A stretch of 64,000 bases of DNA, taken from the NCBI GenBank assembly GCA_029783825.1, contig JAREIK010018567.1, forward strand, positions 1 through 64,000. The letters are read 5' to 3'. Shown piece by piece: positions 1 to 12,991 of this stretch. The stretch is from Sapria himalayana (Eukaryota > Streptophyta > Magnoliopsida > Malpighiales > Rafflesiaceae). Positions within the stretch are counted from its first letter, which is position 1. The number at the start of each line of letters is the position of its first letter. The position numbers and the translations under genes were made by a program. The notes under the pieces were generated by a model. The model was not told the DNA's origin and searched no databases. It saw nothing but the letters and a program-made list of their open reading frames with translations.

Positions 1-3000
1 TATAATAATGATCAAAAAAATTAATAAACTATTATTAATAAGATAGAAATTATTTAAAATATATTGCAAAACCTAAATTTATTTAAAATCAAAGTAAAAT
101 ATATTAATTAATCATAGTTTATTTAATGTTTTGCTTTTTTTATAACGTTATATTCTTGTTATTATAAATAAATTATTTAATTATTGTTTACTCATAATTT
201 ATTTCTTATTTAAAATTATATAATAATAAACTAATAAATAATTAAAATAATTATTTATAATTTAATGAATACAAATAAAATTGAGATTTATTAGTGATTT
301 TAGGTGTTATTTCTTACATATTTAGGTGTTGATTACATATAAATTATAATTATTTCCAAATGTTATAACCTTTAAAAATATATAATTTTTTTAATAGTTA
401 TAAAATATGAATACAATACTTAGTTATAATAATCTTAATAATTATATTTGTTTTAGATTCAATATAAAAAATGTATTAATATATATTATAATAATGATGA
501 AAAAATAAATTAATAAACTATAATTAATAAGATAGATATTAATTAAATATATTTGCAGAATCTAAAATAATTCAAAATCAAAGAAATTATATTACTAAAT
601 AAATTTAAATTTTTGAAATTTGTTTTTTTTATAAGCTTATTTTTTTTCATAAAATAATTTATTTAAATTTATATTTCTCACTCATTATTTATTTTGTAAT
701 TAATATTTCTATAAATATAAACTAAAAAATAATTAAATGAATATTTATAATTATAATGAATACAAATAAAAATGAGATTTATTATTTTATTATTTAGGTT
801 ATATAGGTTTATTGGTTTAAGTATTTAAGGGGTTTTGGGGTTTACGAGTCTAGAGATTTAAATGTTTAGTCATTTAGGGGTTATAAGTTTTATTTAAATA
901 ATAAAATAATAAAAAATAATTTTTGTGATTTTTATCATTTATGAAGTTTATAACCTATGAAAATATAATAATTTTAAATTTTTTAAAATGTAAATATAAT
1001 ATTTAGTTATAATAACTTAATAATTATAAGATATTTTAATTGAATATAAGTAATTTTTTGTTTGATATTATAAAAATGATCAAATAATAAATTAATAAAC
1101 TTTTATTAATAAGATTGATCGCAATTAAAATATAATTGCAAAACCTATATATAATGATTCAAAATCAAAGTAAAATATATTACTAAATAATAATCTTTGT
1201 TTTTAAATTTTTACTTCTTTTTATATGCTTATATTTTTTTTGATTAAAAATAAATTATTAAAATTATAATTGTGTCGCTCATATTATTTTGTAATTAATA
1301 ATTATATACAAAATAAACTTATAAATAAGTAAAATGAATATTTATTATTATAATGAATACAATTAAAATGAGATTTATATTTATTATATGTGGTATACCT
1401 GTTTAATGATTTCATTATTTAGGGGTTTGTGTTTATAAGTTTATCAATTTATGTTTTTAGGCATTTAGTGGTTTATAGGGTTTATTTATATAAAAAAAAA
1501 CAAAATTTTTTTTAGATTTTTTCTGATTTTCAATGGTTATAACCTTTAAAAATAAAATAATTTTTAAAATTTATGAAATGTGAATACTATGTATAATTAT
1601 ATTAATCTTACTAATTATATATCATATAATTCAATATAAACAATTTTAATGATAGATATTATAATAATGAATAAAAATTAAATTACCAAACTATTATTAA
1701 TAATATAAATATTAATTAAAATATATTTACATAACACAAAATGATTCAAAATCAAATCAAAATATATTACTAAATAATAATATTTAATTTTTAAATTTAT
1801 CCTTCTTTTATAAGATTATATTTTTTTTGATTAAAATAAATTATTTAAATAATATTTGTCTTACTTGAAATTTATTTTGTAATTAATTTTTCTAAATAAT
1901 TAAACTATAAATAATTAAAATGAATATTAAAATTATAATAAATAGAAATAAAAATAAGATTATATTTATTAAGTAGTAGATAGATGTTAAAATGATTATG
2001 TATTTAGTTGTTTCGGGGTTTATGAGATTACTTATTAAGTAAGTAAGCATTTAATGGTCTATATGTTCTATTTAAAAAATAAAATAACTAAAAATTTATT
2101 TTATTTTTTTTCTCATTTTTTAAGATTATAACTTTTGAAAATATAATAATTTTAAATTTTTTTAAAAAGTGAATACAATATTTATTTATAATAATCATAA
2201 TAATTTATATCATATAAATTTATATAAACAATTTTATTGATAGATATTCTAATAATTATCAAAAATAAATTAAAAATCTATTATGAATAAGATTGATATT
2301 ACTTAAAATATAATATCAAACCTAAAATGATTCAAAATAAAAGCAAATATATACTAAATAATAATTATTTGTTTTTAAATTTTTATTCTTTTTATAAGCT
2401 TATCAATTTTTGATGAAAAGAATTTTTATAAATTATATTTTTAACTCATAATTTATTTTATAATTAATACATATATAAAAATAAAAACTAAACAATCAAA
2501 ATGAATTTTTTAATTATAATGAAAACAAATAAAACTGAAATTTATTAATTATTATTTAGGGTATACCGATTTAAAGTATTATCTATATAGAGGTATCGAA
2601 ATTTTGTAGTTTAGTGATTTAAATGCTTAGGTATTTAGTGGTGTATCGGTTTTATTTAAACAATAGAATAACAAAGACAAAATATTTTATTTATTATTCA
2701 CATTTTCAAAGGTTATAACCTTTTAAAATATGATAATTTTAAAATTTTTTTCAAAAGTGAATACAATATTTAGTTATAATAATCATTATATTTATATATC
2801 ATATAAATTTAATATAAACTATTTTATTGATAAATATACTAATAATGATCAAAAAATAAATTATTAATCTATTATTAATAAGATAGATATCAATTATAAT
2901 ATAATTACAAAACCTAAAATGATTAGTGCAAAGAAAAATATATTATATAATAATTTTTTGTTTTGAAATTTTTTTTCTTTTAAAAAGGTTATCTATAATT

Positions 3001-5318
3001 TTTGATGAAAATAATTTAAATAAATTATATTTGTGTAACTCATAAATTATTTTGTAATTAATATTTATATAAAAATAAACAAATAAATAATTAAAATAAA
3101 TATTTAAAATTATAATTAAAAATAATGAGATTTATTATTTATTATTTTGGGTATACCGGTCTAATTTAAATTAGATCTATCTTACTAATAATTTATTTTG
3201 TAATTAATATTTCTATTAAATTAAACTGAAAATTAATTAAAATAAAAATTTAAAATTATATTAATAAAAATTAAAATGATTTTATGATTTATTATTAATG
3301 TATACTTGTTTAATAGTTTAAGTATTTGAAGGTTTGTCTTTAGAAGTTTAGCGATTTAGTTATAGGCATTTAGTGGTTTATAGGTTTTAACCTTTGAAAA
3401 TATAATAATATTTAAAATTTTTTGAAATGTGAATACAATATTAGTTATAATAATATTAGTAATTATATATGATATAAATTCAATATAAATAATTTTATTG
3501 ATAGATATTATAATAATGATCAAAAATTAAATTTATAAACTATTAATAATAAGATAGCTATTAATTACAAAATAATTACAAAACCAAAATTGATTCAAAA
3601 TTAATGTAAATATATTACTGGATAATAATTTTAATTTTTAAATTTTTACTTCTTTTATAAGCATATATATATTTTTTGATTAAAAATAAATTATTTAAAT
3701 TATTTGTCGAAATCATAATTTATTTTATATATATTTCTATAAAAATAAACTAATCAATAATTAAAATGAATATTTAAAACTATAATAAATAGAAATTAAA
3801 ATTAGATTTATTAATTATTATGTATTATATAACAGTTTAATGGTTTATGTATTTAGGTATTACTGGGTTTAGGTGTTTACTGATTTAATTGTGTATGCAT
3901 TTAGTGGTTTATAGGTTTTATATTAAAAAATAAATAACAAAACATTTTTTAATTATTTTTTGAAATTTTCAAATGTTATAACCTTTGAAAATATATAATT
4001 TTAAATTATTTTTAAAAGTGAATTCAAAATTTAGTTATAATAATCATTATATATATATAATATAAATTCAATATAAATAATTTTGGTGATAAATATTCTA
4101 ATAATCGATCAAAAAATAAATTAAATCTATTATTAATAAGATAGATATCAATTAAAATATAATTAGAAAACATAAAATGATTCATAAGCAAAGCAAAATA
4201 TTTTACTATATAATAATTTTTTGTTTTGAAATTTTTTTTATTTTAAAATGTTATCTATATTTTTTTTGATTAAAAATAATTTACTTAAATTATATTTGTC
4301 CAACTCGTAATTTATTTTTTAATTAATATTTATATAAAAATAAAAAATTAATAATTAAAATGAATATTTAAAATATAATGAAAAAAAAATGAGATTTATT
4401 ATTTATTATTTAGGGTATACCGGTTTAATTTATGTTATATCTGTCTCACTAATAATTTATTTTGTAATTGATATTTCTATAAAAATAAACTAATAAATTA
4501 AAAAAAATTTAAAATTTAATATACTAAATAAAAATTAAAATTAGATTTATGATTTATTATTAATGTATAGTTTTAATGGTTTAATTATTTTGAAGTTTTT
4601 TCTTTTAGGAATTTAGCAATTTATGTTTTTAGGCATTTAGTGATTTATAGGTTTATTTAAACAATAAAATAAGAAGAAAAAAATATTAATTTTTGTATAA
4701 TTATTAAATGTTATAACCTTTTAAAATTTAATAATATTTAAAATTTTTTGAAATTTGAATACAAATTTAGTTATAATAATTTTAATATTCTATATATAAA
4801 ATAAATATAAACAATTTATTGATAGATATTATAATAATGATCAAAAATTAAATTAATAAACTATTTATAATAAGATATATATTAATTTAAAAATATTTAC
4901 AAAACCCAAATTGATTCAAAATTACAGTAAATAATTAGTTGATAATAATTTTTAATTTTTAATAATACTTCTTTTTACTTCATTTTATACTACTTTTAAA
5001 AGCGTATATTTTTTTTGATTAAAAATGAATTATTTAAATTATATGTGTCGCACTCATAATTTATTTTGTAATAAATATTTCTATAAAAATAAACTAATAA
5101 ATAAATAAAATGAAAATTTAAAATAATAGTAAATTGAAATAAAAATATAATTTATTAATTATTAAGTAGTATATAGTGGTTTAATGGTTTATGTATTTAG
5201 GGATTACAGGGTTTATGAGTTTACTGATATAACTGTTTATGCATTTAGTGGTTTATTGGTTTTATTTAAAAAAAAAATAACAAAAAATTTATTTTTATTA
5301 GTTTTTGATATTTCCAAC

Positions 5319-8276
5319 GGTTATAAACCTTTATAAATATAATAATTTTTAAATTTTTTTCAAAAGTGAATTCAAATTTAGTTATAATAATAATTATATT
5401 TATATATCATATAAATTCAATATAAACAAATTTATTGATAAATATTCTAATAATGATCAAAAATAAATTAATAATCTATAATTAATAAGATATATATCAA
5501 TTAAAAAAAGATAGATATCAATTAAAATATAATTATAAAACCTAAAATTATTCAGAAGTAAAGCAAAATATATTACTATATAATAATTTTTGTTTTGATA
5601 TTTTTTTTCTTTTAAAAAGTTCTATAATTTTTTGATGAAAATTAATATATAAATTATATCTGTCTAACTCAATTTATTTTGTTATTAATATTTATATATA
5701 AATAAACAAATAAATAATTAAAATGAATATTTAAAATTATAATGAAAAAAAAATAAGATTTATTATTTATTATTTAGGGATACCGGTTTAATTTAAATTA
5801 GATCTGTCTCACTAATAATTTATTTTGTAATTAATTTTTCTATAAAAATAAACTGATAAATAATAAAAATAAAAATATAAAATTATTCTGAATAAAAATT
5901 AATATGAGATTTAAGATTTATTATTAATGTATACCAGTTTAATGGTTTAAATATTTAAAGGTTGTTGTTTAGTAGGTTAGCAATTTATGTTTTTAGGCTT
6001 TTAGTTGTTTATAGGTTTTATTTTAAAAAAATAACAAAAAATATATATTTATTATTTTTTGATATTTTCAAAGGTTATAACCTTTCAAAATATAATAATT
6101 TTTTATTTTTTTTTAAAGCAAATACAATCTTTAGTTAATAATCATTATATTTATGTATCATATAAATTAAATATAAACAATTTTATTGATAAATATTCTA
6201 ATAATTATCAAAAAATAAATTAATAATCTATTATTAATAAGATAAATATCATTTAATATATATTACAAAACCTAAAATGATTCAGAAGTAAACAAAATAT
6301 ATTACTATATAATAATTTTTTGCTTTAGAATTATTTTTCTTTTAAAAAGTTTATCTAAAATTTTTAATGAAAATTAATATATAAAAATTATATATGTCTA
6401 AGTCAATTTATTTTCTAATTAATATTTATATATAAATAAACATATAAATAATTAAAATGAATATTTAAAATTATAATGAAAAAAAAATAAGATTATTATT
6501 TATTATTTAGGGATACCGGTTTAATTTAAATTAGATCTGTCTCACTAATAATTTATTTTGTAATTAATTTTTCAATAAAAATAAACTGATAAATAATTAA
6601 AATAAAAATTTAAAATTATTCTGGATAAAAATTAATATAAGATTTAAGATTTATTATTAATGTATACCAGTTTAATGGTTTAAGTATTTAAAGGTTTTGT
6701 TGTTTAGTAGGTTAGCAATTTATGTTTTTAGGCTTTTAGTTGTTTATAGGTTTTATTTTAAAAAAACATAACAAAAAATATATTTTTATTATTTTTTGAT
6801 ATTTTCAAATGTTATAACCTTTCAAAATATAATAATTTTTATTTTTTTAAAAAGAAAATAGAATTTAGTTAATATAATCATTATATTTATATATCAAAAA
6901 TTCAATATAAACAATTTTATTGATAAATATTTTAATAATGATCAAAAATAAATTAATAATCTATTATTAATAGATAGATATCAATTAATATATAATTACA
7001 AAATCTAAAATGATTCAGAAGTAAAGCAAAATATATTACTATATAATAATTTTTGCTTTAAAATTATTTTTTCTTTTAAAAAGTTTATCTATAATTTTTT
7101 GATGAAAATTAATATATATAAATTATATATGTCTAACTCAATTTATTTTATAATTAATATTTATATAAATAAACAAATAAATAATTAAAATGAATATTTA
7201 AAATTATAATGAAAAAAATAAGATTTATTATTTATTATTTAGGGATACCGGTCTATTTTAAATTAGATCTGTCTCACTAATAATTTATTTTGTAATTAAT
7301 TTTTCTATAAAAATAAACTGATAAATAATTAAAATAAAAATTTAAAATTTTTTCTGAATAAAAATTAATATGAGATTTAAAATTTATTATTAATGTTTAC
7401 CAGTTTAATGGTTTAAGTATTTAAAGGTTTAGTTGTTTAGGAGTTTAGCAATTTATGTTTTAGGCTTTTCGTTGTTTATAGGTTTTATTTAAAAAAATAA
7501 CAAAAATATATTTTATTATTTTTGATATTTTCAAAGGTTATAACCTTTCAAAATATAATAAATTTTATTTTTTTTTAAAAAGCGAATACAATCTTTAGTT
7601 ATAATAATCATTATATTTATATATCATATAAATTCAATATAAACAATTTTATTGAGAAATATTCTAATAATAATCAAAAATAAATTAATAATCTATTATT
7701 AATAAGATAGATATCAATTAATATATAATTATAAAACCTAAAATTATTCTGAAGTAAAGCAAAATATATTACTATATAATAATTTTTTGTTTAGATATTT
7801 TTTTTTTCTTTTAAAAGTTTATCTATAATTTTTTGATGAAAATTAATATATATTAAATTATATCTGTCTAACTCAATTTATTTGTAATTAATATTTATAT
7901 ATAAATAAATAAATAAATAATTAAAATGAATATTTAAAATTATAATGAAAAAAAAATAAGATTTATTATTTATTATTTAGGGATACCGGTCTAATTTAAA
8001 TTAGATCTGTCTCACTAATAATTTATTTTGTAATTAATATTTAATAAAAAATAAACTGATAAATAATTAAAATAAAATTTAAAATTATACTAAATAAAAA
8101 TTAAAATGAGATATAAGATTTATTATTAATGTATACCAGTTTAATTGTTTAAGTATTTAGAGGTTTAGTCATTAAAAGTTTAGCGATTTATGTTTTTAGG
8201 TTTTTAGTGGTTTATAGATTTTATATAAAAAATAAAATAATAAAAAAAATTATATAATTTGTTATCATTTTCATAG
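5319..8276 (+). repeat. Local tandem amplification of ~735-bp type-B monomers
   Basis: Four successive core-to-core intervals (5319, 6073, 6810, 7536, 8276) are all of the long type. The first three are unusually alike and share private variants. Examples are TTAGCAATTTATGTTTT followed by GGCTTTTAG in the G-containing segment, and a CTGAATAAAAATTAATAT-type tract near 5885, 6617 and 7355. Elsewhere in the window long and short monomers mostly alternate. This looks like a recent expansion inside one higher-order unit. It probably accounts for much of the greater distance from the first monomers to the transposon in this unit (about 12.0 kb) than in the next (about 10.8 kb). Confidence 0.7.
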
Positions 8277-11200
8277 GTTATAACATTTGAAAATATAATA
8301 ATATTACAATTTTTTGAAATGTGAATACAATATTTAGTTATAAAAATATTAATATTTATATAAAATATAAATTCGATATAAACAATTTATTGATAGATAA
8401 TATAAAAATGATCAAAAATTAAATTATAAACTATTAATAAAAAGATAGATATTAATTAAAAAATATTTACAAAACCAAAATTGATTCAAAATTAAAGTAA
8501 AATATATTACTGGATAATAATTTTTAATTTTTAAATTTACTTCTTTTAGAACCGTATATTTTTTTATTAAAAATAAATTAATTAAATTATATTTGTCCCA
8601 CTCATACTTTATTTTGTAAAGTATATTTCTATAAAAATAAACTAATAAATAATTAAAATGAATATTTAAAATAATAAAAATTGAAATAAAAATTCAATAT
8701 AATATTATTAAGTAGTATATAGCGGTTTAATGGTTTATATATTTTGGCATTACGAGGTTTAGGAGTTTACTGATTTAACTGTGTGTGCATTAGTGGTTTA
8801 TAGGTTTTATTTATCAATTAAAATAAAAAATACCATTTTTATTATTTTTTGATATTTTAAAAGGTTACTTTTGAAGATATAATAATTTTTTAATTTTATT
8901 CAACAAGTGAATAAATATTTATTTATATAAATCATAATAATTATATATCATATAAATTCAATATATACAATTTTATTGATAAATATTCTAATAATTATCA
9001 AAAATAAATTAAAAATCTATTATGTATAACATTGATATTACTTAAAATATAATATCAAAACCTAAAATGATTCAAAAGCAAAAAAATATATATTACTTAA
9101 TAATAATTATTTGTTTTTAAATTTTATTCTTTTTATAAGCTTATCTATTTTTGATGTAAAATAATTTTTATAAATTATTTTTTTAACTCATAATTTATTT
9201 TATAATTAATATATATATATAAATAAAAAACTAATGAATCAAAATAAATTTTTTAAATTATAATTAAACCAAATAAAAATGAGATTTATTAATTATTATT
9301 TAGGGTATACCGGTTTAAATAATTATCTATATAGGGGTATCCGGATTTTGTAGTTTAGTGATTTAATTTGTTTAGGCATTTTGTATGTATAGGTTTTATT
9401 TAAACAATAAAATAACAAAAAAAATATTTTTTTTATTTTTTCCCATGTTAAAAGGTTATAATCTTTGAAAATATAATAATTTTAAAATTTTTTTCAAAAG
9501 TGATTATAATATTTAGTTATAATAATTATTAAATATATATATATCATATAAATTCAATATAAACATTTTTATTGATAAATATTATAATAATGATAAAAAA
9601 ATAATTTAATAATCTATTATTAATAAGTTAGATATCAATTAAAATATAATTACAAAACCTAAAATGATTCAGAAACAAAGCAAAATATATTACTATATAA
9701 TAATTTTTTGTTGTTATTTTTGTTATTCTTTTAATTAGTTTATCTATATTTTTTTTTGAAAAATAATTTATATAAATTATATTTTATATTTTATCCTTTA
9801 TTTTGTAATTAATATTTATATAAAAATAAACAAATAAATAATTAAAATGAAGATTTAAAATTATAATGAAATTAAAATGAGATTTATTATTTATTATTTA
9901 GAGTATACTGGTTTAATTTAAATTATATCTGTCTAACTAATAACTTTTTTGTAATTGATATTTCTATAAAAATAAACTGATAAATAATTAAAATAAAATT
10001 TTAAAATTATACTTAATAAAAATTAAATTGAGATTTATGATTTATTATTAATGTATACAATTTAATGGTTTAACTATTTAAAGGTTTTGTCATTTAGGAG
10101 TTAAGCAATTTATTTTTTAGGCATTTAGTGGGTTATAGGTTTTATTTAAATAATGAAATAACAAAAAATTTATTTTTGATATTTATTCAAATTTTCAAAT
10201 GTTATAACATTAGAAAATATAATAATTTTAAAATTTTTAAAAATGTTTATACATTATTTATTAATTATAATTATTATAACTATATATAATATTAACAAAG
10301 TATAAACAATTTTATTGATAGATATTATATCAATTATCAAAAAATAAATTAATAAACTATTATTGATATGATACATATAAATTAAAATATAATAAAAAAA
10401 CCTTAAATGATTCAAAAAGAAAGTAAAATTTATTACTAAATAATAATTTTTTTTAGTTTTTGTATCATTTTATAAGCTTATATATTTTTTTGATGAAAAA
10501 TATATTATTTAAATTATATTTGTATCACTCATAATTTATTTTATAATTAATATTTATATAAATTATTTAAATTATATTTAAGGTTTACGAGTTTAAAGGT
10601 CTAAGTATTTAGGGGCTTCTGGGTTTAGGAGTTTAGAGATTTATGTATTTAGACATTTAATGGGTTATAAGTTTTATTTAAACAATTATATAACAAAAAA
10701 TTTATATTTTTTATTTTTTATCATTTTGAAGGTATAATAACCTTTGAAAATATAACAATTTTTAAATTTTTTTTATATGTAAATACTATATTTAGTTATG
10801 ATGATCTTAATAATTATATATCATTTAAATTCAATATAAACAATTATATTGATAGATATTATATTAATGATCAAAAAATAAATTAATAAACAATTATTAA
10901 AAAGAAAGATATTATTTAAAATATATTGGCAAAATATAAATTTATTCAAAATCAAAATAAAATTTATATTTTTTTTATTAAAAGTTAATTATTTAAATTA
11001 TATTTGTCTTCCTCATAATTTATTTTTAATTTATATTTCTATAAAAATAAACTAATAAATAATTAAAATGAATCTTTAAAACTATAATGAATACAAATAA
11101 AATAGAGATTTATTATTTATTATTTAGGATATACTAGTTTAATGGTTTAAGTATTTAGGTGTTTTGGGTTTTAATGATTTAAGTGTTTAGGCCTTAAATG

Positions 11201-12382
11201 ATTTATAGTTTTTATTTAAAGAATGAAAAAATAAAAAATTTAATTTTTTGATTTTTGTTAATTTATGAAAGTTATAATCTTTGAAAATATAATAATTTTT
11301 ATTTTTTTTAAATGTGAATATAATATTCAGTAATAATAATCTTAATAATTATATATAATGTAAACTCAATATAAATAATTTTATTAATAGATATTATAAT
11401 AATGATCAAAAAAAATTAATAAACTATTATTAATAAGAATCATTTAAATTAAAATATAATTGTAAATCTAAAATGATTCAAAATAAAAATAAAATATATT
11501 ACTAAATAGTAAATTTTTGTTTTTAAAATTTTGCCTCTTTTTATATGGATGTATATTTTTTTGATGAAAAATAAATTATTTAAATTAGATCAGTCTCACT
11601 AATAATTTATTTTGGAATTAATATTTCTATAAAAATAAACTGATAAATAATTAAAATTAAAATTTAAAATTATACTTAATAAAAATTAAATTGAGATTTA
11701 TGATTATTTAATAAAGTACACCTATTTAATGGTTTAAGTATTTAAAGGTTTTGTCGTTAGGAGTTTAGCGATTTATGTTTTTTGGCTTTTAGTGGTTTAT
11801 AGGTTTTATTTTAAAAAATAAAATAACCAAAAAAATTTATATAATTTTTTATCATTTTCATAGGTTATAACATTTGAAAATATAATAATATTTAAAATTT
11901 ATTGAAATTTTAATACAATATTTTGTTATAATAATATTAATAATTATATATCATATAAATTTAATATATATAATTTTATTGATAGATATTATAATAATGA
12001 TCAAAAATTAAATTTATAAACTATTAATATTAAGATAGATATTAATTAAAAAATATTTACAAAACCCAAATTGATTCAAAATTTATATAACTTATATTAC
12101 TTGATAATAATTTTTAATTTTTAAATTTATACTTCTTTTATAAGCGTATATTTTTATAAGATAAATAATATATCTTTTAAATTATATTTGTCCCACTCAT
12201 AATTTATTTTGTAATAAATATTTATAAATAAATACACTAATAAATAATTAAAACGAATATTTAAAAATATAATAAATAGCAATAAAAATTAGATTTATTA
12301 ATTATTAAGTAGTATTTAGCGGTTTAATGGATTATGTATTTAGGCATTTGGGGTTTAGGAGTTTACTGATTTAACTTTATAT

Positions 12383-12390
12383 GCATTTAG
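12383..12390 (+). repeat. Left target-site duplication of hAT copy 1
   Basis: The octamer GCATTTAG belongs to the satellite (its usual context is GGCATTTAGTGGTTTATAGG). It directly precedes the transposon end and is repeated as GCCTTTAG at 16097-16104, with one mismatch. Eight-base duplications are diagnostic of hAT elements. Confidence 0.85.
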
Positions 12391-12588
12391 GAGGGCTACT
12401 CGCGAGACTCGGAGATTCATAATCCGACTCGAAGTCTTGTCCCTGAAAGAATCAAGACTAAGAAAATCTGTTGACTTTGACTTTTCCCGTCCCGTTCTGT
12501 CACGTATTTTATCTTTTGGGATGGTTCCAGATCTTTATCAATATCCATCCTGAAAACCATCTCATCCTAAAAAACTGATACTAGAACT

Positions 12589-12590
<2 letters not shown>

Positions 12591-12624
<34 letters not shown>
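12591..12624. repeat. (TA)n microsatellite in the hAT 5' region
   Basis: This is an uninterrupted run of about 17 AT dinucleotides. It lies at the same place in copies 2 (27747-27765) and 3 (43794-43812), where it has only about 9 units. It could have served as a TATA-type promoter region of the transposase gene, but that is inference from its position. Confidence 0.85.
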
Positions 12625-12626
<2 letters not shown>

Positions 12627-12991
12627 CATGAAGATGCCACTAATTCAGCTACTACCCATCCAATTCCTACGCACCTATTGCTGTTGCAACGAATTCCAGG
12701 CTACCTCACGTCATTCCAGCCATGTTCTGTTAGGTCCAGCCGTTGTCCGTCGCACTTCAGGTTGCCTCCACCATGTCTCAGATGCCACCAGCAGTTTGGT
12801 TTGTTTTTCTGACGAAAATTGAGTGATTAATTATTATTATTATATGTCTCAGTTAGTTTTGTTGAGTATTGGTTGTGGTTGGGCTGAATGTGTGGGCCGA
12901 ATGTGTTACAGTCAGTTTTGTAGAGCTTGCTTGTTTGAAATATTTATATGTATGTATGCTTAACATATCATATTAATTAATGGCAATACAG

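Larger units (their letters stand above)
1..12390 (+). repeat. A+T-rich satellite array, block 1 (+ orientation)
   Basis: This is a tandem satellite with no coding content. The core GGTTATAACC or a close variant recurs near 361, 948, 1534, 2124, 2711, 3381, 3973, 4710, 5319, 6073, 6810, 7536, 8276, 8862, 9453, 10200, 10730, 11270 and 11862. Spacings cluster at about 590 bp (type A), about 740 bp (type B) and about 535 bp (type C). Each monomer runs from the dyad core through an A/T-only body (AATTCAATATAAACAATTTT, then GATATTATAATAATGATCAA), then TTTATTTTGTAATTAATATT, then a G-containing segment (GTATACC, TTTAGG-like steps, GCATTTAGTGGTTTATAGG). The monomer at 3381 has lost about 70 bp just before its core. 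The last monomer is interrupted by hAT copy 1. Low-complexity open frames here are by-products of A/T composition. Confidence 0.93.

Noticed and set aside
1..12390. A CRISPR array or bacterial system, because of the regular repetition.
   Set aside because: The repeat unit is about 590 bp with gradual divergence throughout, not short identical repeats with unique spacers. The transposon type and telomere heptamer point to a plant.
12628..12822. A short plus-strand frame in the 5' leader of hAT copy 1 (MKMPLIQLL...), with an overlapping frame pair at 43622-43976 in copy 3.
   Set aside because: It is interrupted in copy 2 (TAG soon after the conserved CAT-TCC stretch) and in copy 3, and has no similarity to a transposase domain. 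It is more likely untranslated leader.
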